A stretch of 64,000 nucleotides of DNA, taken from contig BCKK01000001.1 in assembly GCA_001600615.1 (NCBI GenBank), positions 487,641 through 551,640 of the forward strand, read 5' to 3'. Below the pieces are notes generated by a model that was given only the letters and a program-made list of their open reading frames with translations, searched no databases and was not told the DNA's origin. Position 1 is the stretch's first letter; every line of letters begins with the position of its first letter. Below, piece after piece: positions 24,501 through 36,593 of this stretch. The DNA comes from Dioszegia crocea. Its lineage: Eukaryota > Basidiomycota > Tremellomycetes > Tremellales > Bulleribasidiaceae. Both the position numbers and the translations under genes were made by a program.

Positions 24501-27263
24501 CATGAAGAGGGCGGGTTGGAGACTATTACAGACTCCAATTCGATCTTCACGGAAGAGCCTAGGCACGCTTCACCGCCTTCTGTCCCTGTCGTTCCTGCAT
24601 CTGGCGCAGCTGCTGGGACTGGGCCTCTCAGGGCTGCAGGTGCCGGTGCGGGTATAGCCGAGTCACCCCAAGCGGCCAGTGCGCAATCCCAGACTACCTT
24701 TGGGTCACTCGCGCAGACGAATGAATCGATCTATTCCCAAAACACAGGCGCGACTTCCACACCGGTTCGAAGTACCACGACGAGCCCGAAGGTGTCCCCA
24801 CCTAGTCTGAACGGGACAACGCCCGTACCGACTGCGGCGTCCGCAGCAGCGGCAGCAGCGAGTATCCCTGCGCTTCTCATCGCTACAAATCCCTCTATTA
24901 CCAACACGGGTAGTGCCGATGCACCTCTGGCACCTCCCATCGGACTCGGTCGAGCACTCAACTCAACCTCCGCGTCCAACTCTGGCGATTCTGATCGGTC
25001 GATACATTCCCCTACACCCCGTCGGATCGCTTCGACCGAGTTCAAGCAGGATAAGATGATTGTGCATGATGAACAGCCTACAGCGCAGTATCTCATGCAT
25101 GTTGTCGAAGAACCTGTATCTTCTACTCCTCCCCCACCGACCGGATCGGCCGATAAAGAACGCCTACGACCAACAATCATTACAGACTTCTCGGGGGCGC
25201 CTAAGCCTGTCGTCGGTGTCCCAGCCCATGCTGGGTCTACCGGGAAGACGAATGAACCCCTCGGACGGAAACCGTCAGGAGCGCGTGCGCCGCCGCCCAA
25301 GAAGCTCAGCGGGCGGTCAAATTCGTCCCGACTCGGATCGGTCGATGATGTCGAAGCGCCCTCGTCTGGTATTCCGCCTGTCCCTGTCCTGCCGCCGTCG
25401 AATGGACACGGTAAGGATAAATCGGCGACAACGGGGACATTTGAGGATATAGGCGAGGACGCTTCGGCGTATATGGCCTATGCCGATCAACCACTTTCGG
25501 CTACTCATACGGCGCCTCCAAAGGCTCTAGGCGATGATACCGTGAAAGAAGTGGAAGAGGATCCGCATCGGAGCTCATTTGCCCCGAGTAAGGCAGCAGC
25601 GGACCGCCGGGCTAAAGCTGAGGCGGCGGCTGAAGAGGCGCAGAGGGTCAAAAATCTGCCTGGAGGAGGCAAGAAGGGGGCAGTAGCTGCCTCGGGACCT
25701 GGAGCGGGACGGAGAGCGGCCGGCGAGACCTGGAGTGATGATGATGATGAAGAGGAGGATGAGGATGAGGTCGACGAGGCTGATTCGCCCGTTGTGGCGA
25801 GGAACGGTGGTGCCGGGGCTGGAGAGATAGGCCAGGCGCAGGGAAATAGGGGAGGATATCCTCAGGAGCAGCAAACCGGTGGTCAGGGTCAGACTGGAAG
25901 TATAGGTCGGTCGGGCCTCAGAGCACTCCCCCCTGTACCCCGACCGCAGGATGATCGACTGTCCCAATATTCTCAACCACCTCAACAACAACGTCAACCC
26001 AGTTCGTACATGTCCAACGGGGAAGAGTATGCCCATCCCACATATCCCGACCGACCACGTACCCGGTCTCCCGCTCAACCCCAATACGCCCAACAACAAC
26101 AGCCCCAGCAACAACGTGGTGTTTCCCAATCCTACAACAACGCCTCATCGTCCATTCCGGGTCCTATACCCAACATGGCCCCTCCGGCCTCTCGGCAGTC
26201 TATCTGGAACGCCAACTTTGCGGCCGGTCACGGTATGCCGACTTCAACCTCCAACAACAAGTTCGTAGAGCTTGACGATCTGCCACAAGCGAAGCTTATC
26301 CAAGCCTTTGCGCCTCATGGTCTCCTCCAAGCAGGGATGCAGGATAAGGAAGATCGATCAGCCAAAAAGCAGGAAGAGCTGGCGAGGGAGATGGGCAGTT
26401 CGTTAGTGAATGTCCCGAGTAAACCGCCGCCGCCGTCTGCTGGCTTGTTGGGCGCTGTGGCGCAGCATGAGAAGGAGCGGAGGAATGCCGGTGGGATTGG
26501 TGCGGCATTGACGGATCGGGAGCGAGAAAAGAGGCTTGCTGTGAGTGTTCATTCTGATCGGAGACGCGGGTCGATGAGCTGATGGTATATAGGAAGACCG
26601 CCAGAGGGAGATTGAGAAGTTGCAGAGGCAACAAGCCGAGCATATGCGGCAATTCGCCGATTTCCAGGGTGGCCAGGGCCAGGGCCAAGGAGGGGGTTAT
26701 GGAGGTTATGGAATGATGCCTCAGATGGGGATGGGAATGGGGATGCCCATGGGATATAATGTGAGTCTTGACGGCGTAAATGAAACTCTCGCTAAACTTT
26801 ACAGCCTTACCAAGGAGGTTTCAACCCTTATGCGCAACAACAAGCGATGTACGCCGCCCAAATGGCCTATCAAAACGCAATGATGATGTCTGCCGCAGGA
26901 TCGCAAGCGGGCGGCGGCGCTCAATCTCCCGATCGACCAGCATCGCCGAATGGCGGATCGCAATATGGCGGAGGGGGCGGGGGGCAGATGCCGTGGGGTA
27001 TGGGTATGCCCATGGGTGGTATGCCGTGGATGTCACCCCAGCCGACAGGGAGTCCTATGATGGGTGGGATGGGCATGGGCGGGATGGGATCGTTCCCGTC
27101 TATGCAATTTGGTGGAGGTGGGGATGGTCGGCCGGGGTCAGAGTATCTGTATCCCAATGGAGCGTATGGACAAGGAGGAGGGAGTGGACAAGGGACGCCT
27201 GCGCCTGAGAATAAGGGGAGACATGATAGTTTCCGAGGTGAAGCAGGACCGCCTGCGACGTGA
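21570..27263 (+). CDS. CAF120: Caf120-like PH-domain protein, CCR4-NOT associated
   Basis: Exons 21570-22061, 22122-22920, 22968-23595, 23641-23852, 23901-24007, 24063-26540, 26593-26760, 26805-27263 encode 1780 residues. The conserved part is residues ~395-770: WDPVWLQLSGISM opens a PH-like module, followed by FSLNTAGSNRLLFSCPSETDIARWATGLRLAAWE, then a second block with GHLIKSGG, WVRVRLMGGTEWKRLWAVLS, and YAVFPERLEVMAQSNLMKVVG. This arrangement is that of Caf120/Skg3 proteins, which associate with CCR4-NOT in yeast and localise to the bud neck/cortex. The N-terminus is Gln/Gly/Pro-rich with a basic helical patch; the ~900-residue C-terminus is disordered, with an acidic run near 25735-25790 and a Met/Gly/Gln-rich end. 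Two introns (22062-22121, 23853-23900) are multiples of three without stops. Confidence 0.82.
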
Positions 27264-27384
27264 GGCGTGAGGAGCTTGTGGATGGATCTTGATATCTATG
27301 GACATTTCATATACGAACGACTAGCATATAGCGGAATGAATGTGAAAATGTTGCGGCGTCTAGGGCTTGGAGTCACTGCTGTGC

Positions 27385-28811
27385 TCATTCGTCCACCCTG
27401 ATGACCACCTTCCCCTTGGAACGCCCGCCTTCCAACTTTGCAAACGCCTCCTTTGCATGCTGGTTGATCAGCGACTACACATGGCCAGACGATATAGGAC
27501 TCACCGCGAAATCAAACACTTCATCAATGATGACTTCCCCTGCATGTTCCAAGAACGCCGGGACAGTCTCCATCATGCGTCGCTCAGGCACTGATAGGTA
27601 GAATTGATATCGCTTGTTGGCAATCCATGGTCGGAGAGGGAACCAGGTTGGGACATAGGGGTTGAGTGAGCCTCGGATGGTACGTAGGACTTGTCTCCCG
27701 ACGTGGGCCTGGTTGATCAGTCTCTGATGGCTCGGGGAGGACTGGAGGATATAGCTTACGATTGCCGGCCCAAAGTTCATCGGTTCACCCGGAGCCACTG
27801 TCACGTCAGCTTATGCTAAGGTCTGGGTGAGAAGAATGTGTACGTACTGTCTCCGGCAATCGACACGTAGATGCCCAACTCGGGCCTCTTGGGGTCTTCG
27901 AGCAGTAATGTATCCATGTAAGGGATAACTTCCGTCCCTCCCACACAGTCCAGTATGACTGCGAATGGGGCATACTTGGACGCTTTGGCCTTCTCGCCGA
28001 TATTCTCCGTCCGGTAGTCAATCATCTATCACGTCAGCCCACTTCCCCATCGGGAATAGGTAACCCACCTCGTCCGCCCCGAGCTTCTTCACAAGCTCAT
28101 TACTAGATGCACTACACGTCGTAACGACGTTCAGTCCCATAGTCTTGGCAAGTTGGATAGCCTGAGATCCCGCCCCTCCCGATCCACCAAGAATCAGCAC
28201 GCTGCGTTTCCCCCTTTCTTCCTCGGAAGGCCGGAAGGGCAGGTGTCCGAGGTTGACAAGACTACCGTAGACTGTCATGTACACCAAAGGGATCGCGGCT
28301 GCTTGTTCCCATGAGACATTGGCGGGCTTGCGGGTCATGGCTGTTGAAGATGCAACGGCGACGTATTGCTGCAGACTGCCAGAGGCTAATATCGTGAGCT
28401 AGTTCGAGGGTGTTGAAGACATAGGCTGAAAAAGACTCACCTGCACTGCGGACGATACGGCCAAATACCTCCTCACCCTCCGTCCACTCTCCCGCACCGT
28501 TCCCGACCGAATGCACCACCCCTGCGAAATCAAAGCAAGGGACACTGGGCTCGCCATGAGGCTTCGCGCCCATCCCTCGTCGGATGTAAGTTGGGAAGCT
28601 GGCTCTGGTATCATTAGCTCTTGTCTCAACCGCCACCAAGGTCAGACTCAGAGCATCAATCAGCTTACAGCTTATAGTCGACCGGATTGAGGGATACAGC
28701 CTTGACTTGAACGACGATTTCCTCGCTTTGCGGCGTAGGGATCGGTCCTGTGTGCTTCTCGAGAGTCTGACTTGGGTATCCCTGTCGGGTGTACTGCCAT
28801 GATTGATTCAT
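27385..28811 (-). CDS. MDR-superfamily NAD(P)H oxidoreductase (quinone/enoyl reductase type)
   Basis: Exons (minus) 28811-28669, 28604-28441, 28385-28069, 28025-27848, 27797-27760, 27708-27505, 27459-27385 give 372 residues. An N-terminal GroES-like domain contains VVQVKAVSLNPVDYK and PCFDFAGVVHSVG. The Rossmann nucleotide-binding motif is LILGGSGGAGSQAIQLAK, followed by LGADEMIDYR, as in RTN4IP1/quinone-oxidoreductase-like members. The catalytic and structural zinc ligands of classical alcohol dehydrogenases are absent. The C-terminus (HAKEAFAKLEGGRSKGKVVIRV) is typical of the family. The 51 nt intron 27759-27709 is a multiple of three with no stop; it has gtaagc, CTGAT and a normal acceptor and was removed. 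Substrate unknown. Convergent with CAF120, divergent from the GT31-like gene. Confidence 0.87.
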
Positions 28812-29384
28812 TCTTGCTTGTAATTTATAGGTGAGATGAAGGATGATTGATGGGTGAAAATGTCATCTGAGTCCGAGAAGCATGGGAGGAATTTACGTCA
28901 TTCCTCGTGCCTGGTTGTGCAAAGCATTCCTCGTCATTTCCTGTCTGTGACTGTCTCCCCCTGCTCTTGTTGTACTCTGTGTAGCTGAATTGCGAGTCTC
29001 TCCATCCAGCAGGGGAAAGAAGTGGTCTGCTCGGACTGATTGTGGAAAGGAGACAAACATGTGGGTGGGGATGTCGTGAAGGTCAGCGAAACAACTAGTA
29101 GACAAGTGAAGGAAATTCCCCCGTAGCTACATCAAACGGGGGGCTATGCTTGATACGAGCCATTGAGCAGTCACTATGAGCCTTGGCGAGTATTGGAACC
29201 TTGTCAGCATGATCATGACCCTTCATCCATCGCAGCATCACGACGCCAAGGCTGCGGATCCGAGACGGCCGTAATCGGACTGCCGACGTGCCGACGCTAA
29301 AATCTGCATAACTATCAGACTCTGTAGCACTGTCCATGCCGCATTACAACTCTTCAACGCTAGTTTTCGCTCGAATCCGGTCAG
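28812..29384. promoter_or_regulatory. Divergent promoter, oxidoreductase / glycosyltransferase
   Basis: 573 bp between two divergent start codons. Short open frames here show no start context, splicing or composition that would support a gene. No TATA box was recognised. Confidence 0.45.
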
Positions 29385-31044
29385 ATGAGGGCGGTCCAAG
29401 GAGCGCTCTATGCGCTCTCTCGAGCCCTTAGGCAGATGAGTCCGTACTGGCACCGTCTCGTCCGTTTCGCCGCGCACCGCCCCTTCCTCGCCTTGTTCCT
29501 CACCACTTTCACCTCCCTTTTCCTCTCGATACAACTCTTCCACAAGCTTACCTATGGCGGTATGGGAAGATGGTACTACAATTACGCTCTACTCAAGACG
29601 CCGGATGTCCTTGTGCGGTTTATTCCAAAGGGCGGTTGGGATGAGCCAAGGGAGCCGCCAAGATGGGTCGAGGAGATATATGAGAGCAAGTGGATGGGGG
29701 AGTGGGATGTGCCTGCTTTATCGCGGCCAGTGTGGAGGGTAGATAAGGAGGAAGTACAGGAGAAGAAAGTCTCAAAGTTGCCTGAGGTCCCGGATGACAT
29801 TGCGGAGGCGGCGAATGGCTTGCAGGGAGACGCCGGGGACGGACACGAACTTGCGGAGATGGCGGAGCAGGATCGTCTGGCGGACATGGGAGATCTTCCT
29901 GCGAAGAAGATCGCTGTAATTCCTGAGTCGGGGCCTAACCAGTCAAAGCGCAATGCTCGAGCTCAGGCAAGAAAGCGGATGACGACAAGACAAACGAATC
30001 ATGACCCTTTACCCACATCTCACCCTCATACCCTCTCCCGCCGCCTTACTTCACCCGCGATAATCAAATTTCACATCTTCTCCACCTCCACATCCGAAAG
30101 TTCATACACCAAGCGACAGCTCATTCGTCGTCTATCGCCCATATTTCAGATACCCCCCGAATATCGACATTTGATCGATGTCAAATTTGTCATTGGGTAC
30201 AACTACCTCGATACGTGGGGCCCGCCACTCAATGAGACTATGGAGAGCAAGATCAGGGAGGAGGAGAGGGAGTATGGGGATATTATGAGAATAACAGGCA
30301 TGTGGAGAGGGGAAAATCTGAGAGATGGGAAGATTGTGGAGTGGATCAGGGATGTAGGGCAGGGTAAAGATGGGAGAGACGCTTGGTATCTTTTCAAAGT
30401 TGATGATGATGTGAGTAGACCCTCAGGTGGATGTATCTGCTCTAGCTGATTCAATGTAGGCCGTCATAAATTTTCCCAAACTACTGGATCTACTCTTATC
30501 CCTAGATATCAACCAGCCGACATACCTCGGTACCTCTCTCGCCCGCTGGCCGGACTATCATAATCACTTTACAGGATTCTTGACTGGGTTCAACTACGGT
30601 CTTGTTAGTCTATCTACAACCCCGTCCACACTCCATCAGCTGATGAATCAGCTCAAAACTCTCTCACAAGGAATCAGCAAGATGAAGACTGTCGATGTCC
30701 AAGCGGCATGGGACGATGACGTCCTCACTGGTGAACTCATGTACTCTCTACCTCCTGCTCCGCACTGCCAAACCGATCAAACCGGGATATGTGATCCGCA
30801 CGCTATACCGCCATATGGCTGGATGCCACATCCTCCCAATCCAGATCCGAGGACGAATTTGAATCGGTATGATTTTGAGCGAAGGGCAGGCGACCCGGCG
30901 TGGCCGTTCACGATTGGAGATCTGGGGATGCATGGGTGGTGGTTCAAGTTTCCGGAATTTTGGGAGAAGGAGTGGAGGAGAACGTGTGAGGGACGGATGT
31001 GGGTGCCTCCGGCTTGGTTGGAGCAGTATGCGGACAGCCGTTAA
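29385..31044 (+). CDS. GT31-like type II membrane glycosyltransferase
   Basis: Exons 29385-30410 and 30460-31044 encode 536 residues. A short cytoplasmic tail precedes a signal anchor at residues ~30-55 (FLALFLTTFTSLFLSIQLF), then a stem region rich in Glu/Asp. The luminal domain shows the galactosyltransferase-31 layout: a SYTKRQLIRRLSPIF block, VKFVIGYN, a helix ending EYGDIMRI, the metal-binding WYLFKVDDD, and a late AWDDDVLTGELMY that corresponds to the family's EDV-x-x-G element. This predicts a Golgi UDP-sugar dependent hexosyltransferase acting on protein or lipid glycans; sugar and acceptor are not determinable here. The upstream ATG at 29336 is in another frame, so 29385 was chosen. 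Confidence 0.8.
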
Positions 31045-31345
31045 TGTGGCGATAATCGTCGGGGAGATCTTGGACTTTATGGTATTTAGGACATGTAATT
31101 ATATGGGATGTGGATTCATGTTTTGCGGAGTCTACAGTTATAGCTGCCGAATCAGCTACCAATTGACAAGCTCGAGGAGAAGATCTACTCACAGATCTTC
31201 TTGGCCGTCGCTTTTCCCTATCACGTACACCACTCAGCCGGCACTCTGGCTTCGCTTGGCCTAGACTGTCCCTCAAGCGTTATACCTCAAACACCATCAC
31301 TCCTCGCAGCGGTGCATTCGAGCAGTCCTCGAATGTACAGTTTCG
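31045..31345. other. Convergent 3' intergenic region
   Basis: 301 bp between the stop codons of two converging genes. It should hold both 3' UTRs. No gene, hairpin or repeat was seen. Confidence 0.4.
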
Positions 31346-33238
31346 CTATGTCCCTTCCAATTGCCTCAGCCCCTCCATCCGCATATGCATTAGCCTTTGC
31401 ATATCCCACTCCAGCCATTCCTCCAACACAGCCCACGCCTTCTCATCCACCTCCACGTGCCTTCGCCTCCATCCCTCCATGCTGATGCCCGCCACTATCC
31501 TCATTCTCTCAATCACCTCAAGCGGCACGGTGACGCCTTGATAGTGTGTGTAATCATGCCAGACGACGTTGGACTGATGCTCAAACAGCTTCACCCGCGC
31601 CTCATCGTCCTGGTCGGAGTATCGCAGTTGAGCCGATTTGTAGCGGTCAGGAGCAAGCGAGAGAGGTACGTCAGAGGTTTCTAAGATGTGCATACCGAAC
31701 CGAGCGTGAAGCAATTCGTGCCCATTGCATTGAACGGAAGATGCGTGACCAAGGCTATCGCGACCGGAAGAGCTGACGAGTGCCTCGAGGCGCTCGAAGA
31801 CTCGCATGTCGTCATGCCCGTCGACGGCTGTGGGAAGGAGATCGATGGCCGTGGTGAAGGTGTGCACAGTGTGTAGGACGGGACAGTCTTCAAAGCAGTA
31901 GACGAGGGGAATGATCATAGTCTGAGCTGAGGATGATTTTATAGACCTCGCTTCGGAGTTCTTTTCGAGGGGTAACGGGTAGATATGAAGTTCCGACGCG
32001 TCGATATAAAGTTCTTCGAGGGCCGGGGTGCTATATCGACCGTCCAGCTAGGATATCAGTCCAGTGAAAGCAAGGCCAAGAGCAGGACCTACCACTTGCG
32101 GCCAGCTCGTGCAGCTGTAAATTGAAAGGATCAACCTGCGGAGTTTGGGAAATCGTGTGGCATCTGCCTGCTGCAGCGCATCTGCGTAGCTGCCTAAGTC
32201 GATCGGCCAGTGCAGGTCTTCAATACCCGGGTGTACGGCCAGGATATCCATTAGAACGTCGACCCCGTATTCCTCCAGTCCATCATGGGGCAGACTGAGT
32301 TCGCGGAGGTGTGGACTGGCCACGAGGAAGGCAGTAAGTGTGGAGAGGGCTTCGCTGTCTTCCCACTGGTCAGGACAGCCAGTGAGAGCGAATCGGGCAG
32401 TGGTGATCTGCGTCGGCCGGGCGAAGACCCCCACGTCGGCCGACCACGGTCCACTCTTCATATCGGAGCCGCCAAGCTCCACCATATCGAAGGTGACGTT
32501 TATGGATGTGAGACCGGGAGCGGTGTTGCAGAGCAGGATGAGGATGACGGAGGAGCAATTGATGCCAGCGCCGATGTGAACGAAGGATAGGGATGGGAAA
32601 TGGATTTCAGCATCTAGCAGCTGTATATCGAGGGTAGCGTAATTGTGAGAAGGGTCATAAGGGGGTCGATGTTGGATTTCCAGAGCTGTGAGAGATGATG
32701 ATGCTAGATCGAGGATCTGCATCATACCGAGCAGATTTCCAGGCCGAGGGTCAAGCTCGATATCTTTGACCTTGGCCCATTTCTGCTCGTCTCCCCGACA
32801 CAGAACCATCTTCGTCTTCTCCCGCAATGCCACCTGGCACACCTTGATGACCGCCCGCTCTTGCGTTCGGTCCAGAACGTCATGCGCCGAGAGGGGTAGT
32901 GTCGAAGGTGTCTCGCCATAATGCCGAGGGAGATGTAGACTGAGCGAGCGCCAGAGGAAGGTTTCGCTCAAGAGATGAGTGAAGGCTCGGGATACGCGAG
33001 CGAGCTCAATGACGCTCGTCCTGTCCAAGTGAGTCGATATGAGGAAAGCGAGCTCCTTCGGTAGGGTATCCAAGGTCGTAGAGCGGGTCGCCTGTGGTGA
33101 TTCTGGGGGTTTGAAGGCAGTCCGATCGACCGGCATCATGCTCATCATGGGATGAGAGGTGGATATCAGAGAGGGATAATGCTTGGCTCGGTCTTCGGTC
33201 ATGACCTCACCAAACACCGAGTGATTCAGTCCACTCAC
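31346..33238 (-). CDS. F-box / leucine-rich protein, copy A
   Basis: Exons (minus) 33238-32093 and 32047-31346 give up to 630 codons (615 residues after splicing). An F-box lies early: LDTLPKELAFLISTHLDRTSVIELARVSRAFTHLL. After it come leucine-rich strands (LSFVHIGAGIN, LRELSLPHDGLEEYG, IEDLHWPIDLGSYADAL, KLRRLILSIYSC) and a conserved C-terminal block (VPLEVIERMRIVAGIS, WAVLEEWLEW). F-box proteins recruit substrates to SCF ubiquitin ligases through Skp1. It is a clear paralogue of the gene at 34667-36593: same order of motifs and one intron at the same place, after the LRR part. The start is uncertain: ATG 33238 is the longest, but only 90 bp separates it from the divergent glycosylase start; ATG 33148 (MMSMMPVDR) is a good alternative. 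Confidence 0.8.
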
Positions 33239-33328
33239 CTCCTCTCACCCCGGGCGCCGTTCGACTGCTATGAATGGCATCGAGATGTTGCTATTGTCTA
33301 TCCAACCCCCCCTCAGACCTCTAGAAAG
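33239..33328. promoter_or_regulatory. Very short divergent intergenic region
   Basis: At most 90 bp separates the divergent F-box A and glycosylase starts as annotated; if F-box A starts at 33148, it is 178 bp. A CT-rich leader precedes the glycosylase ATG. Confidence 0.4.
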
Positions 33329-34273
33329 ATGGGCCGTGCAACTCGCTCAGCCAAAGAGGCAGCAACCCTGTCATTGTCGCCTCCTCCCCCTTCCAAGCGA
33401 GTCAAGAGGGACATTTCGACATCCAAACCCGACCTCCCTTCCCCCTCTTCCAAAAGATCTCCAACCCCTCCTACTGCCGAGTCCGAGAAGCCAGCCTTAG
33501 CCCACGACACCAAGCTCGCGGACAAGAAGTACTCGGCGTACGCTCACTACACCAAGGAATCCCCCTTTCCCGACTTCGGCCACCCCACACCTCTCCAATG
33601 CCAAGAAGCGCATACCGTCCTCTCAAAGCTACACGCAGCTGGCGTAGCCGAGGAATTCGAGGACGAGTTCACGCCCGAAACCATCCCTCACGTCCTTGAC
33701 GCCATCATCGTCGCCGTCCTCAGCCAGGCTACGGGCTGGAGCAATGCCAAGCGAGCCATGGCGAGTATGAAGTCTACCTATGGCTCGATATTCGCCTATG
33801 ACGATATCAAAGCTGGCGGACGGGAGAAGCTGGAGGGTGTCATCCGGTGTGGAGGGATGCAGAACCGGAAGTCTATGATCATTATGACTATCCTGGAACA
33901 GGTGCAAGAGCGGTATGGATCTTGGAACATGGATGCCATGTTCTCAATGACGGATGAAGAAGCCATGAAGGAGCTCTTGAGCTTTAAATACATTGGTACC
34001 AAATCGGCATCGGTCGTATTGGGTTGGTGTCTCAAGCGGAAACCATTCACGGTTGATACGCATGTGTATCGGATTGCGGGATTATGGGGTTGGAGACCGG
34101 AGAGCGCAACGAGGGAGAAGACGCAGAGTCATCTGGAAGTGATGATCCCTACTGAACTCAAGTTCGACCTGCACTTCTTGTTCATTCAGCATGGGAGGAC
34201 GTGTCCGGTGTGTCGAGGGGGAAGTAAGAGGAAGGAAGGGTGTACAGCTGTTGAGGCCGGACTGAAGATATAG
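33329..34273 (+). CDS. Endonuclease III-like HhH-GPD DNA glycosylase/AP lyase
   Basis: Single exon, 314 residues. After a basic Ser/Pro-rich N-terminus with a likely nuclear signal (PSKRVKRD), the HhH-GPD fold spans residues ~90-305: VLDAIIVAVLSQATGWSNAKRAM, the helix-hairpin-helix LLSFKYIGTKSASVVL, and FTVDTHVYRIAGLWGW. The lysine in GTKSA and aspartate in VDTH correspond to catalytic Lys120 and Asp138 of E. coli endonuclease III, so a bifunctional glycosylase/lyase is predicted for base excision repair. The C-terminal iron-sulfur loop is odd: only three cysteines are seen (HGRTCPVC, then KEGC), not the usual four with C-x6-C-x2-C-x5-C spacing. ATG 33329 was chosen over in-frame ATG 33152 because the longer form would overlap the opposite F-box gene. 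Confidence 0.85.
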   Translation: MGRATRSAKEAATLSLSPPPPSKRVKRDISTSKPDLPSPSSKRSPTPPTAESEKPALAHDTKLADKKYSAYAHYTKESPFPDFGHPTPLQCQEAHTVLSKLHAAGVAEEFEDEFTPETIPHVLDAIIVAVLSQATGWSNAKRAMASMKSTYGSIFAYDDIKAGGREKLEGVIRCGGMQNRKSMIIMTILEQVQERYGSWNMDAMFSMTDEEAMKELLSFKYIGTKSASVVLGWCLKRKPFTVDTHVYRIAGLWGWRPESATREKTQSHLEVMIPTELKFDLHFLFIQHGRTCPVCRGGSKRKEGCTAVEAGLKI

Positions 34274-34666
34274 GCGGGGTGAGTCCATTGGTATCTTGGA
34301 GCTGACAGCAGGGCCGGCAACTGGTCAAGCAGCTTCTCGCCCGATCGGTTCGCCCCATTCGCGCTCAGACCCTCCCCCGCCCCTTCTCATCACTGGGGCG
34401 AATCGGAACGATGTTGGTAAAGGTGCCGGGGAGCATGAACGATATCTTCGTTTCCAGTTCACATTTAGATTGAAAGTGTTGTAGTTGAATGCAGACGTAG
34501 AAAATCGCACCTGCCGCACACGGCTGCGAGATCTCCACCGAAAGCGTCCCGATGAAGTTCACTCGAAAGCGGAAGAAACTGATTGATATTGCATTTAGCT
34601 CTGCCAAAATGGAGTCAGCTTGGCTTGGTCATCGTGAAGAATTGACTCACACATAATATAGACTCC
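34274..34666. other. Convergent 3' intergenic region, 393 bp
   Basis: Lies between the stop codons of the glycosylase (+) and F-box B (-). No supported gene. Small open frames overlap on both strands without splice signals. Confidence 0.4.
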
Positions 34667-36593
34667 TCAATCACCACGAACTCCTACTCCCCACACCATA
34701 GACTGGCTGTAACTGTCCCAGCGTGCCCCGTTCTGTCCACGAACTGGTGCTGGTTCATAATCATAACCTCCTCCACCTGATCCATTACAGTCTCCAATCG
34801 TGCACCCCGGATCTGAACAGCCCTCATGTTCCTCATCATACTCGTAGCCGTGCTCGTCCTCCTCCAACTCTTCCTCCTCCTCCTCTTCCTCCTCTTGTTC
34901 CTGCTGGATCCGTTTTTGTTCCCGCAGCTCTCCCTGGTGCCACTCCTCCAATACCGCCCATGTCTCCCTATCCGCCTTGACTCCCCTGCGCCTCCACTTT
35001 GACCTGCTCATCCCCGCCACTTCCCGCATCTTCTCGATTACTTCAAGCGGCACCGGCAGACCATCGTAATGAGTGTAGTCTGCCCAGACAGCGCTCCGCG
35101 TCTCGCTGTACAGCTTACACCACCTGGAGTTATCCCGCTTTTTGTAATACAAGTGTGGTTGCCTATACACCGAAACAGCCGGTAAAGGCTTATCCTCAGT
35201 CTCCATTAGGTGAGTACCTAGTCGAACATGTACCAGCTCGCGACCCTTGTGCATGACCGAGGATACACGCCCAAACTTATGGCGATCGAAAGCCAGGTTA
35301 TCGAGACGCTTGAATAGGGATGTACTCGTGTCGTCATGTCTATCGATGGGCTTGTGGAGGGTGTGGATTATGCGAAGGCGTGGGTGCGCCCGGAGATGGC
35401 TGGCGAAACGAGGGGTCATACTTTGAGCCGATAATGCGACATGGTTACGCTTTCCGCGAGATGTCTCGAGGGATGAGGCGTCGATGTACAATTCCTCGAG
35501 GACACCGGTGCCCAAATTACCGTTCAACTAAGCGATTAGTCAGACGGACGACTGGAATGCCTGCGCAATGCGAACATACCAACTCAATTCCGCTCGAAGC
35601 TCTCAGACAAGCAAGTACCACCCTGCGCAGTTTTGGACATGTCGCGTGTGTATCCTCCAGCGCATCTGCCCAGCTCATCAGGTCGATAGGCCAGTACAGG
35701 TCTTCGAGGGAAGGGTGAGCCGCGATTCCGCCCATCATCCTCCGGATACAGCCCTCCTCGAGACCATCGTGAGGCAGACTGAGCTGTCTTACCAGAGGGC
35801 AGGCGGCAAGAAACTCGAGCAGCGTCTTGATGACGCCGTCCTGCCATCGGTCGCGACAGGCTGTCATGGCGAAGCGAACATTCGTGATGAGAGTCGGTCT
35901 GGTGTATGGGATGGTTTTGGGTACGATCGCGTTTTCCCAAGCCGCTGAACCGCTACGACTGAAAGTGACGTTCACGGATGTGAGGTTGGGAGCGGAATTG
36001 CAGAGTACGGGGAGTAGGGGTGCGGGGCAGTTGACGGCACCGCCGATGTGGATCATGACGAGGGAGGGGAAGTCGATGCGGGCGTCGAGAAGTTTTACGT
36101 CAAGTGTCATGAGATCGGATAAAGCGGGATAAGGCGGTCGATTGCGTATCCTCAGAGCCTGCAAAGACGCTGATGACAACTCGAGGATGTGTGTCATTCC
36201 GAGTAAAGTTCCAGGGCGAGGGTCAAGTTCGATAGATTTGACCTTGGCCCAGTTCCGCTCATCCCCTCGGCACACCACCGTCCTCAACTTCTCCTTCAAC
36301 GCCAAGCGGCATACCTCCTCGACCTCCCGATCTCGCGCTCGAACCCATGCCTCCCGCCTCTCCTCATTTGGGAAACGAGGAACTATCGAGGGAGTCTCGC
36401 CATAATGTCGAGGTAGGGAGAGGACAAGGAAGTCCCAGAGGCGGTAGCTGCTGAGAAGATGGGTGAAAGCTCTGGACACTCGGGCGAGGTTGACGACGCT
36501 GCGGACATCGAGGTAGTAGGATAAATGGGAAATGACCTCTCTCGGTAGAGAAGTCAGGGTCGTTCGGCGGACCACAAGCAGGTCGTCGGCCAT
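34667..36593 (-). CDS. F-box / leucine-rich protein, copy B
   Basis: Exons (minus) 36593-35580 and 35527-34667 give 624 residues. The F-box starts almost at the N-terminus (LTSLPREVISHLSYYLDVRSVVNLARVSRAF), followed by RGDERNWAKVKSIELDPRPGTLLGM and LRR strands (VRQLSLPHDGLEEG, LEDLYWPIDLMSWADAL). The C-terminal block WADYTHYDGLPVPLEVIEKM and WAVLEEWHQGEL matches copy A closely. A copy-specific tail follows: a long Glu run (~residues 540-555), then a Cys/Gly-rich stretch (GCSDPGCTIGDC). Probable SCF substrate adaptor; the substrate is unknown. One intron sits at the same position as in copy A, showing duplication rather than convergence. Confidence 0.85.

Noticed and set aside
33152..33328. 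59-residue N-terminal extension of the DNA glycosylase
   Set aside because: In frame with an ATG, but it overlaps the opposite F-box coding region and has no family support.
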